Assembly (NCBI GenBank): GCA_947494445.1
Contig: CANLVD010000014.1
Span: forward strand, 1 to 64,000
DNA: 64,000 nt
Source: an uncultured Paracoccaceae bacterium
GTDB taxonomy: Bacteria > Pseudomonadota > Alphaproteobacteria > Rhodobacterales > Rhodobacteraceae
Direction: 5' to 3'
In this document: positions 41,739-50,354 of the stretch, one piece after another
Position numbering within the stretch: the stretch's first letter is position 1
Layout of the letters: each line of letters opens with the position of its first letter
The notes under the pieces: model-generated
What the model saw: the letters and a program-made list of their open reading frames with translations, nothing else
Databases searched by the model: none
Told to the model about the DNA's origin: nothing
Position numbers and translations under genes: made by a program

Positions 41739-41786
41739 CAAAAACCTGCTGACATGCAGATTTTCCAGGTGTTCAGCAGGTTTTTG
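41739..41786. promoter_or_regulatory. 14-bp perfect inverted repeat in an AraC/SnoaL divergent promoter
   Basis: CAAAAACCTGCTGA (41739-41752) and TCAGCAGGTTTTTG (41773-41786) are exact complements separated by 20 bp. It lies in the divergent spacer, where an AraC-family dimer could bridge the two arms, or it could form an RNA hairpin with a T-run. Confidence 0.55.
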
Positions 41787-41852
41787 AAAGTCCAAAGCCT
41801 CTGAACTGATGCATAGGCAGAACTCAGCGAACGAAGACGGAGCGCACGCGTG

Positions 41853-42626
41853 ATGACGACTATCATGGCCAAAAATGCCGCCGAGACGCTGCGGCTGGTG
41901 ATCTATCTTCACGACATGCGCGCGGCTTTTCTTGGTCAAAGCCTCGGCCTTGCGCCGCATAAAGTGTCGGTTGCGACCATTGCGGTGGGGCTGGACAAGG
42001 CTTTCGAGCTGGATTTTCTGGACGATGCCGAACCGTCATGCTGTACCTGCCGCGTAGCGTTGATTGCGCCTGACAGGATGCATCATTTGCGCGCATCCGA
42101 ACGGATGTTCTTTCTTTATCTCGATCCTCTTAGTTCCGACTATGTCGGCCTGGATGCGGCCTTGATCGCACGTCTTGATGCCACCGCCGATCAGACCGCC
42201 ACAGCGATACTGGCGGCCGCCGCCTCGCATTCTGACGCAGAAGGCTTCCTGTATGCGGTCTCACGGATTTTCGATCTGCCGGACCCGCCCCGCACTGACC
42301 AACGGATATCCCGTACCCTGCGGGCAATTGATGCGGCCCCACAGGAATTTGTGTCCGTGGACAAGGCGGCGGCCTTTGCCTGTATGTCCGTCTCACGGTT
42401 CCAGCATATCTTTCGGGATGTCACGGGAACCACGTTCCGCCGATACCGGTTGTGGAAGCGCATGACCATCGTCGCGCACCATCTCGCCGCGCAGGCCTCT
42501 CTCACGGACGCTGCAACCGAGGCCGGGTTTTCAAGCTCGTCCCACCTAAGCACGGCATTCAAAGATATGTTCGGGATCCGCCCCTCTGACCTTGCCGGGC
42601 ATTCGGTCGATCTGCGAGCAGGTTGA
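41853..42626 (+). CDS. AraC-family transcriptional regulator
   Basis: The C-terminal AraC DNA-binding domain (about 155-257) shows SVDKAAAFACMSVSRFQHIFRDVTGTTFRRYRLWKRMTIVAHHLAAQASLTDAATEAGFSSSSHLSTAFKDMFGIRPSDL. The N-terminal part is a cupin-like sensor of unknown ligand. The ATG at 41853 (257 aa) is preferred over a GTG one codon upstream. It is divergent from the SnoaL-like operon. Confidence 0.9.
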   Translation: MTTIMAKNAAETLRLVIYLHDMRAAFLGQSLGLAPHKVSVATIAVGLDKAFELDFLDDAEPSCCTCRVALIAPDRMHHLRASERMFFLYLDPLSSDYVGLDAALIARLDATADQTATAILAAAASHSDAEGFLYAVSRIFDLPDPPRTDQRISRTLRAIDAAPQEFVSVDKAAAFACMSVSRFQHIFRDVTGTTFRRYRLWKRMTIVAHHLAAQASLTDAATEAGFSSSSHLSTAFKDMFGIRPSDLAGHSVDLRAG

Positions 42627-43041
42627 ACCTGAGAACCCGGCAAAAGTAACGCACTTGGATCAGACCGCATGAAATGAGAAACGATCCAATTTGCATTCCG
42701 CAATTTTGGAAATGGTGCCGTGTGTAGGATGAGTTTCGCCAAAGTCGCGAAGCGCGCGAAGTGGCCATTCAATGACGCAAGCTGAACAGCAGCTAGGTCT
42801 TCGACTTGATCATTGCAGTCCCGATAGTCACCGCAATATTGAACCAATGGCCGGTTTTCTCGCAGCCCTGCGGGCTCATGCTCCAAGCACTTGCTGCGAT
42901 TTTCATGCTGCGAGCGCGCGCAGCGTGTTTTGAAGACTTCCGGTATGGGCTCAGAGTCCGCATTCGCCGCGCGCGACCCCAATGTCCGGTATGCCGGCCG
43001 ACCCCGACCATCAAACATGAACTGGCGGCCACCTGAGGAGC
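42627..43041. other. Gap of about 415 bp without a convincing gene
   Basis: A long minus-strand frame (42191-43213) passes through here but runs antisense to the AraC gene and shows no family features. No repeat, RNA structure or promoter stands out. Confidence 0.45.
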
Positions 43042-43269
43042 CTATCCGTCTTCGCCGCTTCCAATCCGCTTCAAACCATCGAAGTCGATTTCCTGCTTCT
43101 GTTCCGCAGTCAGATCCGGCCGGACTTCCGATACAGGCTGGGGCCCGTAGACGTCCCACATCACCGCATGCGCGCCTGTACTCCAGCGATAAACCCAACC
43201 AACCACGCTGCACCCATCGGTCCCGATCAGATTGGCGATCGCGACGCCTTCACCTTTATCATCGTTCAC
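43042..43269 (-). CDS. Hypothetical small acidic protein
   Basis: This 75-aa frame reads MNDDKGEGVAIANLIGTDGC, continues GWVYRWSTGAHAVMWDVYGPQ, and ends in an acidic LTAEQKQEIDFDGLKRIG segment. Composition is protein-like, but there is no strong ribosome site and I do not recognise a family. It lies upstream of the T4SS region. Confidence 0.4.
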   Translation of the reverse strand: MNDDKGEGVAIANLIGTDGCSVVGWVYRWSTGAHAVMWDVYGPQPVSEVRPDLTAEQKQEIDFDGLKRIGSGEDG

Positions 43270-43437
43270 TGTTTACTGACTTCCTGCACTATGGCGCTGA
43301 ATTTGCGGCATGGTGTCATAAGGCGCTCACTCGCGCCGTAGGCCGCACGTGGTAGATGTTGGCTAACTGCTCTTCATTGAGGTAGCTGGTCTCACGCGGG
43401 GACATCCAAAGCGGAGCGTCCCAAAATTGCATTGTTT

Positions 43438-43695
43438 TCAAATCTTGTGGTCGGGCTCCGTGGCGGCTTCGACGATCGCCAGAACCTCCGATAAGTCGAA
43501 GCCAAGCGCCCGGGACAATACGATGAACTCGACAACGTCGATCCGTCGCTGGCCACTTTCAATGCGCGCCACAAGAGACTGATGACAGTCGAGCCTGTCC
43601 GCCAAGTCTTTCTGCCCCAGACCCGCGTGTTTTCGGGCCTCGACCAAAGACTGACAAAGGGCCAGATGCCCGGTACTCCAGATTGTTTTCGACAC
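43438..43695 (-). CDS. Small XRE-family regulator
   Basis: This 85-aa protein consists essentially of one helix-turn-helix domain: LVEARKHAGLGQKDLADRLDCHQSLVARIESGQRRIDVVEFIVLSRALGFD. Two inverted repeats lie just upstream (43697-43717 and 43738-43756), consistent with autorepression. It may also control the nearby T4SS genes, since regulators of this kind often border conjugation clusters. Confidence 0.85.
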   Translation of the reverse strand: MSKTIWSTGHLALCQSLVEARKHAGLGQKDLADRLDCHQSLVARIESGQRRIDVVEFIVLSRALGFDLSEVLAIVEAATEPDHKI

Positions 43696-43696
43696 G

Positions 43697-43756
43697 CGTC
43701 ACATACCTTTTGTGACGTCGCTAGCGGATGAAATCTGTTATCTAAAAAGTAGATAA
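43697..43756. promoter_or_regulatory. Two inverted repeats upstream of the XRE gene
   Basis: CGTCACA-N7-TGTGACG (43697-43717) lies one base upstream of the XRE start, and TTATCTA-aaaag-TAGATAA (43738-43756) lies 20 bp further. Both arms are perfect. They are likely binding sites for this or another small regulator. Confidence 0.5.
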
Positions 43757-43819
43757 TTGAGGGTGTTATCGGTGTCTGGTTTCCACGGGGTGCAATCCTG
43801 ATGCACACCCAATCGCCCA

Positions 43820-44140
43820 TCAATTCCCCACCAGTTCCAGAAACCGCCCATAGTCCCGACTGACTTCGCGGGCTTCCTCAAAAGCCCGCGCACGCTCCTG
43901 CTCGAGGCAATGAAAGTAGTCCTGAATGTCCGCGATGTAGACCTCAAAGTCCCGTCGGATGATGTCGGCATAATCCCGGGCGGCCTGCGAATCGCTTGGA
44001 ACGAACGGCCGAACCGGGGCAAGGCAGGACCCGGCCTGGCTTGCGACCGGAAGGAGCATCAGGAAGGCCGCAGCCTGCATCTTCACCCATCGGCTCAACC
44101 GCAGGTTTCTGAAACCCCTATTTTCCTTGATAGACGCCAA
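43820..44140 (-). CDS. Secreted T4SS-associated protein of unknown function
   Basis: This 106-aa protein has a basic N-terminus and a hydrophobic signal segment (KMQAAAFLMLLPVASQAGS, cleavage near residue 36), then a helical, charged domain with FVPSDSQAARDYADIIRRDFEVYIADIQDYFHCLEQERARAFEEAREVSRDYGRFLELVG. Comparable proteins border VirB clusters in Rhodobacterales plasmids as far as I recall. Two cysteines (SCL and HCL) could form a disulphide. It is divergent from the T4SS operon. Confidence 0.65.
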   Translation of the reverse strand: MASIKENRGFRNLRLSRWVKMQAAAFLMLLPVASQAGSCLAPVRPFVPSDSQAARDYADIIRRDFEVYIADIQDYFHCLEQERARAFEEAREVSRDYGRFLELVGN

Positions 44141-44205
44141 TGGCCGTGCCTAGAGTTTGAGTAACCGAGATACAGCCGTATCTGCCGCATTATATCTTGC
44201 GGATA

Positions 44206-44221
44206 ATAGTATACTATCGTA
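44206..44221. promoter_or_regulatory. AT-rich motif shared with a distant promoter (copy 2), T4SS control region
   Basis: ATAGTATACTATCGTA begins with the perfect 12-bp palindrome ATAGTATACTAT (44206-44217) and matches 15 of 16 bases of the motif at 24482-24497. It lies upstream of the first gene of the T4SS cluster and is probably an operator in its promoter. Confidence 0.5.
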
Positions 44222-44283
44222 ACTCTGGGCTTCAAGTGGAAATGCCCGGATGTTGCGCATTTGAAGAAAGCGTGAGCCGGGCC

Positions 44284-44637
44284 ATGAACTGGGACATCGA
44301 AGCACCAAATGTGGTTACGGAAGCACGTTTCCGCGAACTCGTGGAAAGCGGCTATAGCGCTGAAATCCTGTGCCAGGAATCGGCGCACAAGAAGGGCCCT
44401 AGCTACTACGGGGTCTGGATCATGCGTGTCGTGTCAGACGAGGGCGTGGAAAAGCTGCTGGTCACGGCCCGCACCCGGACAACCTATAACGACATCAAGA
44501 TCCGCGAGTTCAAGACAATCACGGGCGTGGTGTCTTTCCTCATTGGGATTGGTTTCTCCCATGCCGATGTCCCGCTCGAGGAGGGCCAGCGGACAACGCA
44601 CAAGCTGGCTGCAACCGACAAGGGCGGCAGTAAGTAG
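44284..44637 (+). CDS. Conserved-looking T4SS-leader protein
   Basis: This 117-aa soluble protein ([20 protein letters not shown]... [23 protein letters not shown]... [44 protein letters not shown]) is the first gene after the T4SS operator motif. The frame is open back to a TTG at 44197 and has another ATG at 44242; I prefer 44284 because the longer versions pass through or touch the motif. I do not recognise a named family. Its 3' end overlaps the VirB1-type gene. Confidence 0.55.
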   Translation: MNWDIEAPNVVTEARFRELVESGYSAEILCQESAHKKGPSYYGVWIMRVVSDEGVEKLLVTARTRTTYNDIKIREFKTITGVVSFLIGIGFSHADVPLEEGQRTTHKLAATDKGGSK

Positions 44638-45295
44638 CCTTCTCCTTTTCTGGTTCCTGACGGGTTCCGCCAATGCGCAGATGGTACTGGTCATGGAGAG
44701 CGATGGCTCTCTGACCCCGTCCCGCTCCCAGGACAGCTTTGCCCGCAATTACAATGACGGCATCGGCCAGGGGTCCGCAGCTGATGAGTTGGCGATCCTC
44801 GGCGAGACTGACCTTGGGCCAGACGAAATCCAGATGGCATCCCTAGCGCGGCCCGCTCCCCTGCCCCGCGACGATGTTCTCTCGGCCATCGAATCCACCG
44901 CCCTTCGCTACGCCGGTCATCCCGGGCTGCGGCGCACGGATCTCTCGGTTCGTGATTGGCTGACCCTCTACCGTGCCAATATCGAAGTCGAGAGTGCCTA
45001 TCGACAGGATGCGGTCTCGACCGCGGGTGCCATCGGTCTCGGACAATTGATGCCCGCGACGGCGCGCGACCTCGGTGTCGACCCGCGTGACCCGCTGCAG
45101 AACCTCGACGGCTCCGCCCGCTATCTTGCGATGATGCTGGACACGTTTGGCGATCCGCGGCTCGCGCTCGCAGCCTACAACGCCGGCCCGGATGCAGTTC
45201 GCCAGTACGGCGGCATTCCCCCCTACCGAGAAACCCAGAACCACGTGGCCCGTGTCATGGCCGTCGTGGCCCGATTGGAAGGATCAAATTCATGA
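44567..45295 (+). CDS. virB1: VirB1-like lytic transglycosylase
   Basis: This periplasmic murein hydrolase opens the cell wall for T4SS assembly. A signal segment ([17 protein letters not shown]) lies ahead of the SLT domain: [79 protein letters not shown], with the catalytic Glu in VESAY. The start is uncertain: ATG at 44567 (242 aa, Arg-rich n-region) is the nearest usable codon before the signal and overlaps the previous gene. Its stop overlaps virB2 (ATGA). Confidence 0.87.
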   Translation: MSRSRRASGQRTSWLQPTRAAVSSLLLFWFLTGSANAQMVLVMESDGSLTPSRSQDSFARNYNDGIGQGSAADELAILGETDLGPDEIQMASLARPAPLPRDDVLSAIESTALRYAGHPGLRRTDLSVRDWLTLYRANIEVESAYRQDAVSTAGAIGLGQLMPATARDLGVDPRDPLQNLDGSARYLAMMLDTFGDPRLALAAYNAGPDAVRQYGGIPPYRETQNHVARVMAVVARLEGSNS

Positions 45296-45585
45296 GACAG
45301 ATTTCACACCTATTCGTCGCCTCTTTGGCGCTGTTCCTGCTCATTGCCGAACCGGCCCTCGCACAAAGCATCGATCTCTCGCCGATTCAGAGCCTTCTAC
45401 AGGGTATCGTCGATGCGTTGACCGGCCCGCTCGGTGTGGTGATCGCCACGCTTGCCGTGCTCGGCGTTTTTCTGAGCTGGTTTTTCAACATCATCGACCT
45501 GCGCCAGGCGCTTTGGGTGCTTGTCGGCATCGCCGGTGTTGCGGCCGCCCCCACCATTGTTGCCGCGGTCTTCGCCGGTGGCTGA
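45292..45585 (+). CDS. virB2: VirB2 pilin
   Basis: This is the major pilus subunit (97 aa) of the VirB apparatus. It has a long signal sequence ([19 protein letters not shown]) and two hydrophobic helices ([21 protein letters not shown] and [24 protein letters not shown]), the TrbC/VirB2 layout. It is translated from an ATG overlapping the virB1 stop. Confidence 0.9.
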   Translation: MRQISHLFVASLALFLLIAEPALAQSIDLSPIQSLLQGIVDALTGPLGVVIATLAVLGVFLSWFFNIIDLRQALWVLVGIAGVAAAPTIVAAVFAGG

Positions 45586-45856
45586 GCGCGCGCCTCTCTT
45601 TCTCGGCCTCGTGCGCCCGCCGAAGCTTCTGGGCCTGCCCATCATGTACGCGATGGTCTGGCTCTTCGGTTCGGTGCTCCTGTTCGTCTGGGTCCAGCAC
45701 ATCGGGGTGCTGGGCGTGGCCGCCCTTCTTTATCCGGTGCTGTGGAAGGCCGCAGATTGGGACCCGCGTTTCATCGACGTGATGATGACGGCGCTGCAGG
45801 AGACACCGCCGACGCGGAACCGGTCCATCCATGGCGGGGACAGCTATGCGCCCTAA
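45578..45856 (+). CDS. virB3: VirB3
   Basis: This small inner-membrane T4SS component (92 aa) starts at a GTG overlapping virB2 by 8 bp, giving [37 protein letters not shown], the typical VirB3 N-terminus with two membrane segments. It interacts with VirB4. Confidence 0.9.
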   Translation: MAERAPLFLGLVRPPKLLGLPIMYAMVWLFGSVLLFVWVQHIGVLGVAALLYPVLWKAADWDPRFIDVMMTALQETPPTRNRSIHGGDSYAP

Positions 45857-48221
45857 TGCAGCCATGGACGAAGCGCTTGATCTCCGCACGATGACGCCCG
45901 ACTGGTATGCCCGCGAAACTCGCCTCGCGCATATGCTTCCTTACGTCAGCCTGGTCGATGACCGCACCGTGCGGACGCGGGTGAACGAGCTTTTCCAGTG
46001 CATCCGGCTCGACGGGGTCAACAGCTACACCACGGATGATGCCTATCTCGACAAGGTGACAGCACTCTTCGCCAGGATCATCGCGCAGCTGGGGCCGGAG
46101 TTCAGCTATTACGTCCACAAGGTCTCCAAGGCGATCGCGCCGGACCTCGAGCCCATACGCGAAGACAGTTTTGCAGGAGAAGTTGACCGTCTCTGGCGCG
46201 CGAAACTCGAAAACAGCGGCTTGCGCGACAAGACGTTGACCCTCACGGTCATTCACCGCCCGCCCCCCAAGAGCGTCCTGCCCTTCCTCAATCGCAGCGC
46301 CCCGGACCGGCTGAAGGAGGCAACCGAGAAACGCCTTCGCAGATTGGGCGAGGCAGTGAGTGTGTTCCTGTCGGGCCTGACCGAGCTGAATCCGCGCGTG
46401 CTGACAGCCGAAAGTGGTGAGTTGATCGGCTTTTTGGGTGCCCTCAACACAGGTCAGGAATTGCCGCTCTATCCGGCAAACACCTACGGCTTTCTGTCCT
46501 TCAACGTCGCCAACACGCGCGTGACGTTTCAAGGCGATCACTTCGAGCTCTCCGAAGGCGTCGTGGGACATCGCTTTGGGAAGAGTTTCGCCATCGGCGA
46601 ATATGCCGAGGCCACCTCCTGCACCATGTTCGACATGCTGAACTTGCCCGTCGACATGATCGTCACGCATTCCTTCACGCCGATCAATTCGAACCTCATG
46701 GCGGGTCGGATCAAGCGGCAAAAGCGCCAGATGCAGGCCTCCCAAGATGCGGCCCTCTCGCTCATGGAAGCCCTCGACATCGCCGCCGATGATCTCGAGG
46801 CCAAACGCCAGAGCTTTGGTGAGCACCACATGGTCGTGACGATCTTCTGTGATACGCTGGACGAGTTGCAGACGCTCAGCGCCGAGATCGTCAACGCCGC
46901 CGCCGCCGAAGGCGTGAAGATGATTGGCGAGCGGGTCGCGGCCAAAGCCCACTACCTCAGCCAGCATCCCGGCAATCAGCCCAAGCGCGTCCGTGCCAGT
47001 GCGATCACCAATCGCAACTTCGCGGACTTCGCGGCGTTTCATCGGACGCAGCTTGGTAAGCCTGCTCAGAAAACACCCTGGGGCAAGGTCATCACCTATC
47101 TGCCAACGCCCGAGCAGAGCGCCTACCGGTTTTCCTATCACGAGCAGGGTAGCCCCGAGAAAGAACCGACCAGCGGGCATACGCTCATCATGGGGCGGCC
47201 CGGGTCCGGCAAGTCGGTGCTTTCCGCATTCCTCATGACGCAAGCCCGTCGAGCAGGGGCGCGGATCTTCGTCTTCGATTACCGTCTCGGTATGGAGATG
47301 GCGGTCCGCGCCAATGGCGGGCGCTACGCATCGCTCAAAGCCGGGCAGCCCACGGGCCTCAACCCGCTCTGGACCGAAACCGATAATCGCGGCACGGCAT
47401 GGCTCTCGGACTGGCTTGCCACCTTGCTCTACCGCGCCGACAAGCCCTTGACACCTGCGCAGACCAACCGCATTCAGGAAGTCGTCCGCCAAAATGCGCA
47501 GGCCTCGAACCCGGCCCTGCGGAATTGGCGGGATTTCGCATCGCTGTTTGTCTCCACCGACGATGGCGGCGATCTGCACCAGCGCCTTCTCGAATGGACC
47601 GAAGAGGGTCGCTATGGCTGGATCTTTGGGCAGACGCTGGAAGACACGTTCTCGCTGGATGGCGATGTCGTTGGCTTCGATCTCACCGGCATTCTCGACA
47701 GCGAGGCCGAGAAGGAACGGATGGCCGTCCTCTCCTATCTCTTCCGACGAGTGGAGCGCGAGATCGAGGACCGCCGCCCCACCATCATCGTGATCGACGA
47801 GGCCTGGAAGGCGCTCGACAACGCATATTTCGCCGAGCGGCTCTCGAACTGGCTGGTGACCGCGCGCAAGCAAAACACCGTTGCGGTAATGATGACGCAA
47901 TACGCAAGCCAGCTTGAACGCACCCGAACCGGCAAGACCATCGTCGAAGCGGTGCCCACACAAATCCTGCTTCCGAACATCCGTGCCCATGCTGCCGATT
48001 ACGCGATGCTGAATCTCTATGAGAAGGAACTCGATGTGCTTCTCAACACCGGCAGCGACAGCCGCCTTGCGCTCATCCGCGATGATCAGGGCTCCATCGT
48101 CGTCGATGCCGATCTCAGCGCCCTCGGTCCAAATCTCACCATCCTCGGCGGCATGGAGAAAGGTGAGGCGCTGGTCGGCGCCGATTACCGCGACCGCCCG
48201 GACTTCTGGAGGATTTCATGA
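45846..48221 (+). CDS. virB4: VirB4 ATPase
   Basis: This is the T4SS energising ATPase (791 aa), CagE/TrbE/VirB family. The N-terminal part contains VHKVSKAIAPDLEP and NTGQELPLYPANTYG. Walker A GRPGSGKSV is at about residues 449-457 and Walker B TIIVIDEAWKAL near 645. The ATG at 45846 overlaps the virB3 stop region. It probably dimerises or hexamerises at the inner membrane. Confidence 0.96.
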   Translation: MRPNAAMDEALDLRTMTPDWYARETRLAHMLPYVSLVDDRTVRTRVNELFQCIRLDGVNSYTTDDAYLDKVTALFARIIAQLGPEFSYYVHKVSKAIAPDLEPIREDSFAGEVDRLWRAKLENSGLRDKTLTLTVIHRPPPKSVLPFLNRSAPDRLKEATEKRLRRLGEAVSVFLSGLTELNPRVLTAESGELIGFLGALNTGQELPLYPANTYGFLSFNVANTRVTFQGDHFELSEGVVGHRFGKSFAIGEYAEATSCTMFDMLNLPVDMIVTHSFTPINSNLMAGRIKRQKRQMQASQDAALSLMEALDIAADDLEAKRQSFGEHHMVVTIFCDTLDELQTLSAEIVNAAAAEGVKMIGERVAAKAHYLSQHPGNQPKRVRASAITNRNFADFAAFHRTQLGKPAQKTPWGKVITYLPTPEQSAYRFSYHEQGSPEKEPTSGHTLIMGRPGSGKSVLSAFLMTQARRAGARIFVFDYRLGMEMAVRANGGRYASLKAGQPTGLNPLWTETDNRGTAWLSDWLATLLYRADKPLTPAQTNRIQEVVRQNAQASNPALRNWRDFASLFVSTDDGGDLHQRLLEWTEEGRYGWIFGQTLEDTFSLDGDVVGFDLTGILDSEAEKERMAVLSYLFRRVEREIEDRRPTIIVIDEAWKALDNAYFAERLSNWLVTARKQNTVAVMMTQYASQLERTRTGKTIVEAVPTQILLPNIRAHAADYAMLNLYEKELDVLLNTGSDSRLALIRDDQGSIVVDADLSALGPNLTILGGMEKGEALVGADYRDRPDFWRIS

Positions 48222-48385
48222 CACGCATTCTGTTGCTTCTCGCCAGCCTCGGCGCGCTGGCCTCCTGCGCCCAGTACCAGGAGCCGCAGGCCAATTGCTT
48301 CACCTTCCTGGCCTCAACGGCCCCCGTCGCGCCGGATTGTACCTTCACGCCCCTCGGCGCACCGGTGGGTGACATTGAAGTCTAA
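48218..48385 (+). CDS. virB7: VirB7-like lipoprotein (55 aa)
   Basis: A short frame starts inside the virB4 stop (ATGA) and encodes a lipoprotein signal, MTRILLLLASLGALASCAQY, with a lipobox LASC (Cys17). The mature part of about 39 residues has two further cysteines and a Pro-rich tail. Position and size fit VirB7, the outer-membrane lipoprotein that links VirB9. It overlaps the next gene by 17 bp. Confidence 0.7.
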   Translation: MTRILLLLASLGALASCAQYQEPQANCFTFLASTAPVAPDCTFTPLGAPVGDIEV

Positions 48386-49529
48386 GCTGCCTCATATTCT
48401 GGCCCTTTGCCTGCTGCCCGGCATCGCCTTGTCTCAGGGCGTGCCGACCAATGACAGCGGGCTGACCGCGCGTGACATCGTCGAGACTGGCGATCGCGAG
48501 GCTGACCTCGCGGTCCAGGCGGACAAGCTTGCCGTGCGCGAACTCATCGCGGAGATCGAACGGGAGCAGCTGGAAACCCTGCAACGCATCCTCGATGCGC
48601 AGACCAGCTTCGGCGGTCAGGGACTGCCGGCCATGGTCTCTGGATTAGAGAGTGGCAGCGGCGACCCGGACCGCTCCATCGAGGCGGTCTATGGCACGGG
48701 TGAGATCGATCCCAATCCCGGCGGCGCACAGATGTTCGGGGATGCGGCGGAAAACATCGAGCAGCTCATCATCCGCGTCGCTCAAGAGACCAGCGGGTTT
48801 GCGGGCGTGGGGCGCGCGGGCCTCTCGCCGGTCCAATGGCGCGCCCTGCTGCAGGCGCTCATCTGGCAGGAAAGCCGGTTCACCATCGGCGCGCGCTCGC
48901 CCGTTGGCGCCTTTGGCCTCACCCAGATCATGCCGGGCACGGCAAGCGATCTCGGCATCAACCCGGAATACTACGACAGCCCCTACCTGCAGGTGCATGG
49001 CGGCGCGCGTTACCTCGCAACGCAACTGAACACCTTCGATGGGAATATCATCAACGCCCTCGCGGCCTATAACGCCGGACCCGGCCGTGTGTTCGAATAT
49101 GGCGGGGTGCCGCCATTCGCCGAAACCCAGCACTACGTCCAGGTCATTCCCGAACGCTACAATCTCTACCTGAGCCGCATCGGTGGGATCGAAGCGCTCG
49201 GCACGATCGACCCCGCGTTACTGGCCAATGCCAACCTCTCGATCACCGGGCATGGCGCGGCCTTTTACGGCAACAACTCACCCGCCGCGATCAGGCAGGC
49301 CGCCCTGCGCATCGCGGACATCGTCGAGCGGATTTCCGAGACCGAAGACGTACAGGAAAGCATCGCGCTCAACACCTATGCCCGCGCCGAACTCGTGCGC
49401 CTCGTCGCCGCGCGTATTCGGCTTCAGGCCGCGCGAAACCGCGTCCTTTCCGCCGAAGAATTGGCCCAGGCCAGCGCCCAGCTGACCGAGAACGCGTTCA
49501 TGGAATTCACGATCAGGGAGATAGACTGA
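48369..49529 (+). CDS. Second T4SS lytic transglycosylase
   Basis: This 386-aa secreted protein begins at a GTG (48369) with signal KLPHILALCLLPGIALSQG. A helical region (about 45-140) precedes an SLT domain: [83 protein letters not shown], with catalytic Glu168. The C-terminal 110 residues are helical. It is a second murein hydrolase in the same operon as VirB1, which is unusual. Confidence 0.88.
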   Translation: MTLKSKLPHILALCLLPGIALSQGVPTNDSGLTARDIVETGDREADLAVQADKLAVRELIAEIEREQLETLQRILDAQTSFGGQGLPAMVSGLESGSGDPDRSIEAVYGTGEIDPNPGGAQMFGDAAENIEQLIIRVAQETSGFAGVGRAGLSPVQWRALLQALIWQESRFTIGARSPVGAFGLTQIMPGTASDLGINPEYYDSPYLQVHGGARYLATQLNTFDGNIINALAAYNAGPGRVFEYGGVPPFAETQHYVQVIPERYNLYLSRIGGIEALGTIDPALLANANLSITGHGAAFYGNNSPAAIRQAALRIADIVERISETEDVQESIALNTYARAELVRLVAARIRLQAARNRVLSAEELAQASAQLTENAFMEFTIREID

Positions 49530-50338
49530 TGAGAGATTTACTCTTGAGAACGGCCTTAGCCACGACACTTGGGATTGGCCTACACTTGGGAACCCTCTCC
49601 CCTGCCCTGGCGCAAGGTGTGCCCGTTGTCGATACCCAGAACATCGCGCAAAACATCCAGCAGCTCCGGCAGATGATCGAAGACGAGATCCTGCAAAACG
49701 AGCAGCTGACGCAGCTCCGCGAACAGCTTGCGACACTCACGGACCAACTTGCGGAGCTGCAACGAACCTATGAGGCGCTCACCCGTCTTGCCGAACTGCC
49801 GGAGATCATCCGCACGGAAATGGAAGACGAGCTGAACGGCCTGCTCGATCAGGAGTTCGGCGACATCCTCGCCACCATTGAAGCCATCAAGACCGGAGAC
49901 TTCTCTGGCCTCTCTGGCTCCGGCGCGGGCGAGATCGAAACCCAGATGGACCGGGTCCTGGCTGATCTCGGCTTTGACGATGACACGCTTTCGGAAATGG
50001 CCACCAGCGGCAATCCCGGGGCCAATCGTGTGGCGACGCAAGCGACAACCGGTGCGCTCGTCTCGGCCGCAGCCCAGAACAGCTATGAAGACGCAGGGCA
50101 ATCGCTGGAACGCGTCAACCGCCTCGTCGGGCTCATCGATGACATGGACGAACTGAAGGAAAGCATCGATCTCAACACGCGCGTGACGGCGGAACTGGCG
50201 ATTGCGCTTGTGGCCATGTGGCAGCTCGAAGCGGTGCAGACCGTGGGCGACGGCACAGGCGGCGTGATCGATGCCGCAACCATCGCCGAGGAGCAGCGGT
50301 TTATGGACTTCACGCTGCCCGAGTTGCGGGCAGACTGA
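49529..50338 (+). CDS. virB5: VirB5-like minor pilin
   Basis: This secreted 269-aa protein has a signal peptide (ALATTLGIGLHLGTLSPALAQG) and long coiled-coil-like helices (about 40-100: QLRQMIEDEILQNEQLTQLREQLATLTDQLAELQRTYEALT). The C-terminus includes NTRVTAELAIALVAMWQLEAVQTVG. The layout fits VirB5/TraC-type pilus-tip proteins, and position between virB4 and virB8 supports it. It starts within the previous stop (ATGA). Confidence 0.8.
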   Translation: MRDLLLRTALATTLGIGLHLGTLSPALAQGVPVVDTQNIAQNIQQLRQMIEDEILQNEQLTQLREQLATLTDQLAELQRTYEALTRLAELPEIIRTEMEDELNGLLDQEFGDILATIEAIKTGDFSGLSGSGAGEIETQMDRVLADLGFDDDTLSEMATSGNPGANRVATQATTGALVSAAAQNSYEDAGQSLERVNRLVGLIDDMDELKESIDLNTRVTAELAIALVAMWQLEAVQTVGDGTGGVIDAATIAEEQRFMDFTLPELRAD

Positions 50339-50354
50339 TCAAGGGTTGTGACAG

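Noticed and set aside
42191-43213. 340-codon minus-strand frame
   Set aside because: It runs antisense to the AraC gene's conserved DNA-binding domain and through a gap; composition is Arg/Ser-rich with no motif.
45771-47990. 739-codon minus-strand open frame opposite virB4
   Set aside because: It lies exactly antisense to a well-supported VirB4 ATPase. High GC content keeps the opposite frame open, and its residues show no domain pattern.
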